Shown here piece by piece: positions 1-6,971 of a stretch of DNA of 16,550 nt. The first letter of the stretch is position 1, and every line of letters starts with the position of its first letter. The stretch is from DASPLH01 sp035627675 (lineage in GTDB: Bacteria; Acidobacteriota; Terriglobia; Terriglobales; Acidobacteriaceae): positions 1 to 16,550 of the forward strand of contig DASPLH010000150.1 of assembly GCA_035627675.1 (NCBI GenBank). The letters are read 5' to 3'. Both the position numbers and the translations under genes were made by a program. The notes beneath the pieces were generated by a model, which had not been told where the DNA came from, did not search any database, and saw only the letters and a list, made by a program, of their open reading frames with translations.

Positions 1-45
1 CTCCACGGAGGCGGCCTTCTTCTTTGACGGACGGAACTAATTCCA

Positions 46-187
46 GTGTCACCCTGAGTTCGCCGCGATTGCGGACTCAGCTATCTATTCCTGACATTTG
101 TAATCATGAATTCCTTCCAGCATCAACCTTGCGCAGCGGCAAATGCATGGACCCTGAACGCCGGTGAAGAGGCGTTCAGGGTGACAC
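46..187. repeat. Intergenic element bounded by 12-bp inverted repeats
   Basis: GTGTCACCCTGA at 46-57 is matched exactly, in inverted orientation, by TCAGGGTGACAC at 176-187, which bounds about 142 bp with no gene. Each end carries its own hairpin. On the left it is CTGAGT...ACTCAG (54-59/75-80, with an inner CGC/GCG). On the right it is a perfect 12-bp stem (151-162/171-182). The GTCACCCTGA core recurs as an inverted copy near 10522-10534. This looks like a dispersed palindromic (REP/MITE-like) repeat rather than a gene. Nothing is recognisable in the first 45 bases of the window. Confidence 0.6.
151..182 (-). terminator. Strong hairpin downstream of the FAD oxidoreductase gene
   Basis: A perfect 12-bp stem, ACCCTGAACGCC (151-162) with GGCGTTCAGGGT (171-182), closes an 8-nt loop. 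It lies 28 nt beyond the minus-strand stop codon. No clear U-run follows on the minus strand, so termination or 3'-end protection is inferred from position and stem strength only. The hairpin is also the right end of the 46-187 repeat element. Confidence 0.45.
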
Positions 188-210
188 CTTCACAGGCGTG
201 GATGTAGTCG

Positions 211-1461
211 TCAGGCGGCCATTTGCGCGAGGTCGGCGGCGACGGCTTGCGCGGCGCGACGTCCGGAGACGAGCGCGCCGTTGCTCGACGCCGTATCGCA
301 CCAGTCTCCGGCAACGTACATTCCCGGAGCGATTTGGGGATCGATGGTTTGCAAGCCGCCATCGGCGGGCGATTTCGCCGGCAACGCCTGCGGGATTTCG
401 TAACGCGCCAGCGTGCGCCAGCCACTCACCTGCGGTCCGAACCACGATTGCATCTGCTCGCGCACGGCCTCTTCGCTCAGGCTCGGCCCCGCATGGCGGC
501 CGACCGCGGACGCCACCATCAGCGCGGCACCCTCCGGCGCGTAGCTTGGCGCGACGTTGCTGACGAGGGCGACGTTGTTCACCGGACCGACGCCCTCGCC
601 GTTGAGGACCAGCAAGGGGCCCTCCACGGGCGCGCGGTCTGCTGCGAAATAGAAGCATGTGTTCGACACGAAGCGTGGCGTCTGGGGGCGTCCGATCAGC
701 CGGGATGCGGTGGCGGGATCGGCGGCGATGACGGCGGACCGGCACGCGATCTCTTCTCCGCTCTCCAGGGTCACTCGGCCGCCGGACACGGCGCGGACAG
801 GCGAGTTGGTTCGAACCGAACCGACCGGAATCTGGGATGCGAGTTGCCGCGGGATGGCCTCCATGCCTTCCGATGGCAGCGCGGCGCGTCCGGTGGCGAA
901 CATCCTGTAAACGTACTCGAACTTGCGGCTCGAGGTCTCCAGCTGGTCTTCGAGGAAGATGCCGGCAAAGAACGGGCGGAACAGGCGGTCAATGATGGCT
1001 TCGCTCAACTCGAGGCTGCGGAGGCGTTCGAGGGTGGTCGTCTCCGGCGCGCTCAGCAGATCGTCCGAGGGAGTCCACATCAGGCGCACGGTCATGGACG
1101 TCACACGTACCTGGTCGGCAAGGGTTCCCACCGGCGCGAGCAACGTCCCGAGCGCCGCAAGCGGCACGCGCGTGGGATCCGCAATGTGGTGGAACTTGCC
1201 ATGCCACCGGACGAGCGCTCCGGGTTCGAAGTTCCGCAGGCGCAGCATGGAATAGTCGAGCACGCGGATGCACTCCGGATAGGCGGTGAGAAGGACCTGG
1301 AATCCGCGGTCCATCAGGAAACCGTCCTGGCGGTCGGTGCGCACGCGCCCGCCGACTCGGTCCGACGCTTCCAGCACGAGGAAACTCATCCCACGAAGGT
1401 TCAGCTCTCGCGCACAGGCGAGTCCCGCCAGGCCGCCGCCTACGATGACAACGTCGTACAT
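211..1461 (-). CDS. FAD-dependent amine-oxidase/desaturase-like oxidoreductase
   Basis: Predicted 416-residue soluble flavoprotein. The N-terminus carries a Rossmann FAD-binding motif, VVIVGGGLAGL (residues 4-14), followed by ELNLRG and the VLEASDRVGGRVRTD stretch. This is the classic opening of the NAD(P)/FAD amine-oxidase, phytoene-desaturase and protoporphyrinogen-oxidase superfamily. The C-terminus has the second FAD motif, with MYVAGDW at about residues 380-386 followed by SSNGALVSGRRAA. The start is the ATG at 1461, because GAGGGGGG lies just upstream on the minus strand and the Rossmann strand begins at residue 2. A longer start at 1497 would add 12 unconserved residues. The gene is divergent from an XRE/cupin regulator 102 bp away, which may control it. 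The substrate cannot be read from sequence: no carotenoid or haem gene lies nearby, so a carotenoid, polyamine or other amine substrate all remain possible. Confidence 0.85.
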   Translation of the reverse strand: MYDVVIVGGGLAGLACARELNLRGMSFLVLEASDRVGGRVRTDRQDGFLMDRGFQVLLTAYPECIRVLDYSMLRLRNFEPGALVRWHGKFHHIADPTRVPLAALGTLLAPVGTLADQVRVTSMTVRLMWTPSDDLLSAPETTTLERLRSLELSEAIIDRLFRPFFAGIFLEDQLETSSRKFEYVYRMFATGRAALPSEGMEAIPRQLASQIPVGSVRTNSPVRAVSGGRVTLESGEEIACRSAVIAADPATASRLIGRPQTPRFVSNTCFYFAADRAPVEGPLLVLNGEGVGPVNNVALVSNVAPSYAPEGAALMVASAVGRHAGPSLSEEAVREQMQSWFGPQVSGWRTLARYEIPQALPAKSPADGGLQTIDPQIAPGMYVAGDWCDTASSNGALVSGRRAAQAVAADLAQMAA

Positions 1462-1563
1462 CGTTCCCCCCTCGCGAGAGTGAGATGCACCTTTCATGTT
1501 TTGAATCCTCAGAAATGTCCTTTGATCTATATGCTTGCTGAATCGCGGGAGGCGCCGGCGTTT

Positions 1564-2157
1564 ATGCCCGTGAATGAAACCATCGTCCAGGGGCTCAAGC
1601 CCTATCTCATCGGCGAGAAGATCCGCACCCTGCGCCTGAAGAAAAGCATGGGACTGGTGGAGCTGGGCAAGCACACGGGACTCTCGGCGGCCCTGCTTTC
1701 GAAGATCGAGCGCGGCAAGCTGATTCCCACGCTCCCTACTCTGCTGCGGATCGCGATGGTCTTCAGCGTTGGGCTTGATTTCTTTTTCAGCGACGATCGC
1801 AAGCGAAGCCTCACCGAGGTCATCCGCAAGGAAGAGCGCAAGCGTTTTCCGGAGCGACCGGGAGCTGCGGAGGTCTCGTACTTCTTCGAGTCGCTGGACT
1901 ACAAGGCCACGGAGAGGAAGATCAGCGCCTACTTCGCCGATTTCGAGCCGATCGCCGACGAGAAACTCAAGCCACACCAACATCCCGGAGTGGAGTTCCT
2001 GTTTCTGGTCTGCGGCGAACTGACGATGCGCATTGCCGGAGACGACGTTGCGCTGAACGAGGGTGACGCCATCTATTTCGATTCATCCGTCCCGCATACA
2101 TACCGCCGCACGAGCAAGAACCCGTGCCGCGCGCTGGTGATCACGACCGCCCAGTAA
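1564..2157 (+). CDS. XRE-family HTH transcriptional regulator with C-terminal cupin
   Basis: Predicted 197 residues. Residues 17-74 form a lambda-repressor-type HTH (IRTLRLKKSMGLVELGKHTG, then LSAALLSKIERGK and a second-half helix). Residues 115-195 form a cupin_2 barrel with a complete metal motif: H138-x-H140-x3-E144-x6-G151, and H178 in the second motif. Such HTH-cupin proteins (PuuR-like) bind a small ligand in the cupin and repress or activate a neighbouring catabolic gene. Here the obvious target is the divergent flavoprotein gene, which would fit PuuR-like control of amine or amino-acid oxidation (inference). The start at 1564 is chosen because GGGAGG lies at 1547-1552. An in-frame ATG at 1531 has no Shine-Dalgarno but would add 11 residues. 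The upstream open frame running back to 223 is an antisense shadow of the flavoprotein gene. Confidence 0.85.
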   Translation: MPVNETIVQGLKPYLIGEKIRTLRLKKSMGLVELGKHTGLSAALLSKIERGKLIPTLPTLLRIAMVFSVGLDFFFSDDRKRSLTEVIRKEERKRFPERPGAAEVSYFFESLDYKATERKISAYFADFEPIADEKLKPHQHPGVEFLFLVCGELTMRIAGDDVALNEGDAIYFDSSVPHTYRRTSKNPCRALVITTAQ

Positions 2158-2174
2158 TTTCCCCGCGCAAAGAA

Positions 2175-2200
2175 AGAAGCCACCGCATCCGGTGGCTTTT
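2175..2200 (+). terminator. Rho-independent terminator, probably bidirectional
   Basis: AAGCCACCG (2177-2185) and CGGTGGCTT (2190-2198) form a perfect 9-bp stem around a 4-nt CATC loop, running into TTTT at 2197-2200. It lies 20 nt after the regulator stop. On the opposite strand the same hairpin is followed by CTTTCTTT, so it can also end the minus-strand symporter operon, which stops at 2219. Confidence 0.9.
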
Positions 2201-2218
2201 CGTTACGAACTTCCGTTG

Positions 2219-2470
2219 TCAGTGGCCTCGACGAACCGGCGCATCACCGGCAGGCGATGACGGGGCCTGCCGCATTCGCCGCGCGCCACGCATCCCGAGC
2301 GCCAGCATGACGCCCCCGAAAATCAGAAGGCATATGCCCCAGCCAAGATTGATGTTGATCCCCAGGGACGCGCGATAGATCGCCCTGTCGCTGATCAACC
2401 CGTAGCCCGTGAGCAACAAGCCGATACTGAGGAACAGCATTCCGATCGGCGTACGAATATCGAGTCCCAT
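2219..2470 (-). CDS. Small two-helix membrane protein coupled to the symporter gene
   Basis: Predicted 83 residues, no named family recognised. Two hydrophobic segments are visible: about residues 9-26 (GMLFLSIGLLLTGYGL) and about 42-60 (LGWGICLLIFGGVMLALGM). A basic, Arg-rich C-terminal tail (GARRMRQ...VRRGH) suggests a cytoplasmic C-terminus. The start ATG at 2470 is preceded by GGAGAG. That ribosome site begins immediately after the TAA of the symporter gene, so the two are almost certainly co-transcribed and translationally coupled. The position suggests a symporter partner or stability factor, as small membrane subunits accompany some SSS transporters. That role is inference only. The family is one I would expect to recur beside SSS genes in Acidobacteriota. 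Confidence 0.75.
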   Translation of the reverse strand: MGLDIRTPIGMLFLSIGLLLTGYGLISDRAIYRASLGININLGWGICLLIFGGVMLALGMRGARRMRQAPSSPAGDAPVRRGH

Positions 2471-2482
2471 CGCGGTCTCTCC

Positions 2483-4276
2483 TTACCAGAAGATCAGGTT
2501 CAGCATGGCAACCAGCACGAGCACGGCCACGGCCAGGGCGCCCGGCCGCAGATACCACCGTACATGCTCCTCGCGCGGACGCTCGGTCAGCGAATAGACG
2601 AGCCCGACCAGTTCGCGATCTTCGCGAGGCTTGGTCAGCAGGCTGACGACGATGGTCACGACAAAGCACGTCGTCCACGCCCAGATGGCGGTCCAGAAGT
2701 TCTGCGCCATCTCGCTGGGGTAGGTATGGAGGCTGCCGAGCCAGCCGCCCTTGATTCCAACGGAGGCTCCCGTCGGCAAGCTCAGCCCGTGATGAAGCGC
2801 GGCGGCGATGGTTCCGGAAAGCAGTCCGGTGAATGCGCCGTGTCCGGTCGCGCGCTTCCAGAACATTCCGAGCAGGAAGGTGGCGAACAGCGGAGCATTC
2901 ACGAATGCGAATACCAGCTGGAGCATATCCATGATGTTGTTGAACCGGGTTGCCGCGTAGGCAGCCGCGACCGACAGGGCGATGCCGAATACGGTCGCCA
3001 TCCGGCCCATCCAGAGATAGTGCTCGTCGCTTGCGTTCTTGTTGATGTACGACTGGTAGATGTCGTAGGTCCACACCGTGTTGAAGGCCGTGACGTTGCC
3101 GGCCATGCCCGACATGAAGCTGGCGAGCAGGGCTGTGAGCCCGAGCCCGAGCAGTCCGGTCGGGAAGTAGTGCAGCAGCATGTTCGGGATCGCGAGGTCG
3201 TAGTCGAGGACCGGCTTGCCGTTGGCGTCGATGATCGGCGCGCCGGTGGTCTCGTTGACCTTCGCCGGGATCAGTCCCTGCCCCGGCGCCTGGTGCGCGA
3301 CGACGCCGGCGGTCGCGGCCGAAGCGACCGGCTGCGGCGTGGGCAGTGCGATGGCGATGAGTCCGGGAAGGATCACGAGGAACGGGAACAGCATCTTCGG
3401 CACGGCGGCGATGAGCGGCGTACGGCGCGCGGCGCTCATCGAGTCGGCGGCCATCGCGCGCTGCACGACGAGGAAGTCCGTGCACCAGTAGCCGAACGAG
3501 AGCACGAATCCGAGGCCCATCGCGAGGCCGAACACTTCGACCCCGAGCGGGTTGGTGGACGCGCTGCCCATTCCCTGCCACGAGTGCGTGAACGACTCGG
3601 GCAGCGTGCGACGCAGCCCTTCCCATCCGCCGACATTCTTCAGGCCAAGCCACACCAGCGGCAGGAACCCGGCCACGATGAGGAAGAACTGGAGCACTTC
3701 GTTGTAGATCGCGCTGGTCAGTCCGCCGAGGAAGATGTAGGCGAGCACGATGAGGGCGGCGATGATCATGCTGACGTGAAAGATCCAGCTCGGATGCACG
3801 CCCATGGCCTCGAACGGCGCGTCGAAGATGTGCAGGGTCAGGATCAGCTTCGCCATCGCGTACATCGAGATGCCGGATGAGAAGATCGTCATCACGGCAA
3901 ACGAGATCGCGTTAAGCCCGCGCGTCTTCTCGTCGAATCGCAGGCGCAGGTACTCGGGCACCGAGCGCGCGCGCGAGCCATAGTAGAAGGGCATCATGAA
4001 CACGCCGACGAACACCATCGCCGGAATGGCGCCGATCCAGTAGAAGTGACTGGTGGCGATGCCGTACTTGGCTCCCGACGCGGCCATGCCGATCACTTCC
4101 TGCGCGCCGAGGTTGGCCGAGATAAAAGCAAGGCCGCAGATCCAGGCGGGAATCGACCGCCCGGCGAGGAAGAAGTCCGTACTGGTGCGCATGTAGCGCT
4201 TGAGTGCGACTCCGATGCCCAGCACGAAGGCGAAGTACACCAGCATGATGAGCCAGTCGATGGCGGTGAGATTCAC
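2483..4276 (-). CDS. SGLT-like sodium:solute symporter (SSS family)
   Basis: Predicted 597-residue polytopic inner-membrane Na+-coupled transporter, about 13-14 helices. Family marks are FFLAGRSIPAW (35-45), the SANLGAQEVIGM segment of the unwound first core helix (53-64), a FGYWCTDFLVVQRAMAA signature (261-277), and the SFMSGMAG...TAFNTVWTYDIYQ helix (386-408) that corresponds to the Na2-site helix of vSGLT. An Ala/Pro-rich extracytoplasmic loop of about 50 residues lies at 311-362. The resemblance is closest to the sugar-transporting SGLT branch, but the substrate is not proven. The start is GTG at 4276, with AGGAG seven nt upstream. The gene heads an operon with the 83-residue membrane protein. 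The neighbouring kinase and SDR are on the same strand but separated by 173 bp, so they need not belong to the unit. Confidence 0.9.
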   Translation of the reverse strand: MNLTAIDWLIMLVYFAFVLGIGVALKRYMRTSTDFFLAGRSIPAWICGLAFISANLGAQEVIGMAASGAKYGIATSHFYWIGAIPAMVFVGVFMMPFYYGSRARSVPEYLRLRFDEKTRGLNAISFAVMTIFSSGISMYAMAKLILTLHIFDAPFEAMGVHPSWIFHVSMIIAALIVLAYIFLGGLTSAIYNEVLQFFLIVAGFLPLVWLGLKNVGGWEGLRRTLPESFTHSWQGMGSASTNPLGVEVFGLAMGLGFVLSFGYWCTDFLVVQRAMAADSMSAARRTPLIAAVPKMLFPFLVILPGLIAIALPTPQPVASAATAGVVAHQAPGQGLIPAKVNETTGAPIIDANGKPVLDYDLAIPNMLLHYFPTGLLGLGLTALLASFMSGMAGNVTAFNTVWTYDIYQSYINKNASDEHYLWMGRMATVFGIALSVAAAYAATRFNNIMDMLQLVFAFVNAPLFATFLLGMFWKRATGHGAFTGLLSGTIAAALHHGLSLPTGASVGIKGGWLGSLHTYPSEMAQNFWTAIWAWTTCFVVTIVVSLLTKPREDRELVGLVYSLTERPREEHVRWYLRPGALAVAVLVLVAMLNLIFW

Positions 4277-4391
4277 TTTCGCTCCTGTCGACAGAGGTGC
4301 AGATGAGTAGCTCTACATGGTTCCACAACTGGCGCGGAGTGGCTAGTAATGAAAACAGGGCGACGGTGGACGAAAAGCTGGATGGGCGCGG

Positions 4392-4404
4392 TGTTTACTA
4401 AACA
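4392..4404. promoter_or_regulatory. Possible operator palindrome upstream of the symporter
   Basis: TGTTTACTAAACA is a perfect 6-bp inverted repeat about a single central base, and it is AT-rich in an otherwise GC-rich stretch. It lies 116 bp upstream of the symporter GTG, in the 173-bp gap after the kinase stop. Size and symmetry suit a dimeric repressor of the LacI or GntR type. No such regulator gene is in the window, so the role is inferred. Confidence 0.3.
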
Positions 4405-4449
4405 GAATGCCCGGCGGACCGGACGCTTTCGCGCCTGCCGCGGATCGGC

Positions 4450-6897
4450 CTACCGGGCTCGCGTGGCGGCGGGACCGTTCGTGCCCTTCAGCAGGCCTGA
4501 CCACACTTTCGCATTCTGACGGTAAGCGCGCTTCTGCTCGCCGAGCAGTGCGCGGTACTCGGGGTTGCGCGCCAGGGCATGCCAGGCGGGATTCGACGCA
4601 AGCCACGGATAGTTGCCGTAACCGAGATAGATGGCGCGCCGCAGCCAGTGCACGGCTTCTCCGGGATCGTTGGCGACGGCGAAGTAGGTCGCCACGCGAT
4701 ACGCCATCTCCGCGTCGGCTTCGGCGGCCGACATCGCCTGTTCGGTGATGAGTTCCTCGGCCTCGTTGCGATCTCCGGTGAGGGCGTAGCACATGGCCAG
4801 CGTGGGGAGGGTGATCGTCAGGTTCGGATCGTCGGCGATTACGGACTGCAACGTCCGCAGCGCCTCGTCGAGCTTCTCCATCCGGAAGTAAAGATACCCG
4901 AGCGAAGCTCGGAGCAGCGTGTGTCCCGGCTCCAGCGAGAGACCCTTGTTGATCTCCTGCATCGCGAGTTCGATCTGGCCCTGGTAGTGGTAGATGCGTG
5001 CGCGGTGGTTGTAGATCATCGGCGCGTCGGCGGGGTTGGCCTTCAACGCCGTGTTGAACTGCTCCATCGCCTGTTCGTACATTCCGTCAAGCCGCAGCAT
5101 AATGCCGGCGACAACGTTGACCATGAAGTCGCCGCTGCCGGAGCGCAGCAGTTCGGAGACGCGCTGGCGTGCGCGATCCTTCTCTCCGCGAGCGAGGAAG
5201 GTAAATACCTGGAACAGGTTCGCTTCGGGGTTGCGCGGGTCGAGCGACAGCGCGCGCTCGAAGCTCTGGCGCGCGCGCATCAGGTGCCGCACGCCTCCGA
5301 AGCCGTGACGAAGGTACTGAAGGTGAGCGACCCCAAGTCCCGAATGTGCGGCGGCACTGTCAGGGGCGACGCCAAGAACTTCGTGAAACAGCTCCACGGC
5401 GCGCTCGAGGTCTTCCCGGCGACTGGTGCGGAGGAGAAACTGCGCCAGCACGGCGCGGGCCTGGAGGTACTGCTCCGAGGCCTCGGCCGGTACGGCATCC
5501 GTGCTGGGCGCCGCTGAAGCGGGTTGCGGCGCAACGCTCACGACAGCGGCAACAGCGTCCGCGATGTCGGACTGGAGCGCAGGTATGTCGAGCCGCTCGG
5601 AACGGAATTCCCTTTGCCGCAGCAGCAGGCCCGAGCGCACGTCCAGGAGCTTCCAGTTGACCTCGACATCTTCCTTCTGCACCACGCTGCCGCCGACCAC
5701 GCGGGCAACTTTCAGCAGCTTGCCGCGCTCGACGTCTCCCTCCGGCATGCCGGATTTCATGACGGCGCTGGCCGAGTGCACCCTAAGGTGCGGCAGGTTG
5801 TGCAGTCGCGAAGCGATCGCTTCGGCAACGGCAAACCCCAGCATCGGAGACGGCTGGCCACGGTCCACGTAGTCGAACGGCAGGACGGCAATAGAGAGTT
5901 CGTCGAGCGGCTCGGAGCCCAGCAGTCGCTCGACAACCATGGACCACCAACCCGTGCGAGCCGGGTCGCGGAACTTAAATTCCGCGGGGCGGGATTCGGC
6001 GGGTACCGCCAGCGAACTCTCGGCGGCAAACAAGGGCCACACCCGCAGCAGCTCCTGGCGGAGCTCGTGGGCGGAGGCGAAGCGCTGCGCGGGGCCTTTC
6101 GCAACCGCACAGGCGACGACTTGCGCCAGTGCGGCGGGAACTTCGGTCCGGATCTCGGTCAGGTCTCTCGGTGTGCTCGTGCGGACTACGTCCGCGATCT
6201 GCTGCTCAGGGAGGCCGCCGCGCATCATGGCCGCCGATTCGAACGCATGCGTGAACGGATGGTGCCCGGCGATCATCTCGTACAGCATCACTCCGGCGGC
6301 GTAGACGTCCGTCTGCTCGCTGCTGTGGCCGCTGTCGAACTGCTCGGGCGCGACGTACGCTATGGTGCCTCCGTGCGAGGCCATGGAGCCTGCACGCACG
6401 GAGTTTCGAACCTTGTCGGAAGTGCTGGACGATTTGCGCCTGGCCAAGCCGAAATCGAGGATCTTCACCTGTCCGCCGTCGGTGACGACGATGTTCGCCG
6501 GCTTGAGGTCGCGATGGACGACACCGGCGGCGTGCGCGGCCGCGAGCCCCTCGGCAATCTGTATGCCGATGGATACGGCGAGACGAAGATCGAGCCTTCC
6601 GCGCTTGATCAGCTCGTCCAGCGGGTGACCGGGGACGTATTGCATGGCGATGAACCACTGCCCGTCGGCTTCGCCGACCTCGTAGATGGCGCAGATGTTC
6701 GGGTGGTCGATGGCCGAGGCGAGGCGGGCCTCTCGCAACGAACGGTCGCGGGCATCGTCTCCGGGGCCCTTGTGCTTCAGGAGCTTGATGACCACGGGAC
6801 GCTCGAGCCGCGTGTCGCGAGCCAGGTACACGACACCGTTGGCTCCGGAGCCCAGCTTCCGCTCCAGTTCGTAGTTGTGGATCCGCTTGGGGGCCAT
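4450..6897 (-). CDS. Ser/Thr protein kinase with TolB-like and TPR domains
   Basis: Predicted 815 residues. Residues 10-275 are a PknB-type kinase with all key elements: Gly loop GSGANGVVY (16-24), ATP lysine K38, HRDLKPAN (128-135), DFG (148-150) and APE (183-185), so it should be active. A Ser-rich activation loop (SSSTSDKVRNSVRAGS) lies between DFG and APE. Residues about 332-455 match the TolB/FlgO-like region often paired with adenylate cyclases and Acidobacterial kinases (SIAVLPFDY, then LRVHSASAVMKSG and VVGGSVVQKEDVEVNWKLLD). From about 470 to 790 there are TPR-type helical repeats (for example AMEQFNTALKANPADAPMIY). No transmembrane helix is visible between the kinase and TPR parts, unlike many PknB proteins, so it is probably cytoplasmic. 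The start at 6897 is preferred because the kinase fold begins directly after it. An in-frame start 17 codons earlier (6948) is possible. Targets are unknown. Confidence 0.88.
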   Translation of the reverse strand: MAPKRIHNYELERKLGSGANGVVYLARDTRLERPVVIKLLKHKGPGDDARDRSLREARLASAIDHPNICAIYEVGEADGQWFIAMQYVPGHPLDELIKRGRLDLRLAVSIGIQIAEGLAAAHAAGVVHRDLKPANIVVTDGGQVKILDFGLARRKSSSTSDKVRNSVRAGSMASHGGTIAYVAPEQFDSGHSSEQTDVYAAGVMLYEMIAGHHPFTHAFESAAMMRGGLPEQQIADVVRTSTPRDLTEIRTEVPAALAQVVACAVAKGPAQRFASAHELRQELLRVWPLFAAESSLAVPAESRPAEFKFRDPARTGWWSMVVERLLGSEPLDELSIAVLPFDYVDRGQPSPMLGFAVAEAIASRLHNLPHLRVHSASAVMKSGMPEGDVERGKLLKVARVVGGSVVQKEDVEVNWKLLDVRSGLLLRQREFRSERLDIPALQSDIADAVAAVVSVAPQPASAAPSTDAVPAEASEQYLQARAVLAQFLLRTSRREDLERAVELFHEVLGVAPDSAAAHSGLGVAHLQYLRHGFGGVRHLMRARQSFERALSLDPRNPEANLFQVFTFLARGEKDRARQRVSELLRSGSGDFMVNVVAGIMLRLDGMYEQAMEQFNTALKANPADAPMIYNHRARIYHYQGQIELAMQEINKGLSLEPGHTLLRASLGYLYFRMEKLDEALRTLQSVIADDPNLTITLPTLAMCYALTGDRNEAEELITEQAMSAAEADAEMAYRVATYFAVANDPGEAVHWLRRAIYLGYGNYPWLASNPAWHALARNPEYRALLGEQKRAYRQNAKVWSGLLKGTNGPAATRAR

Positions 6898-6971
6898 ATT
6901 CCATGCTAGCGCATGTCGGCCCCGTTCCGCGGCGGCGCATGGATGCACCGCCGCGGTCTGGGACGGGAGGA

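Noticed and set aside
223..1563. Long plus-strand open frame continuous with the regulator
   Set aside because: It is antisense to the well-supported flavoprotein gene, is low in hydrophobic residues and rich in Arg/Gly/His, and shows no domain before residue 448. The HTH begins only after 1564.
2564..3880. 438-residue plus-strand open frame
   Set aside because: It is the complement of the SSS symporter. The composition is almost all Arg, Gly, Glu, Asp and His, a GC-rich shadow.
4343..4792. 149-residue minus-strand open frame over the kinase end
   Set aside because: It overlaps the TPR region in another frame with Arg/Ser-rich composition and no motif.
5524..6909. 461-residue plus-strand open frame
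   Set aside because: It is antisense to the kinase-TPR gene, whose kinase motifs are all intact on the minus strand.
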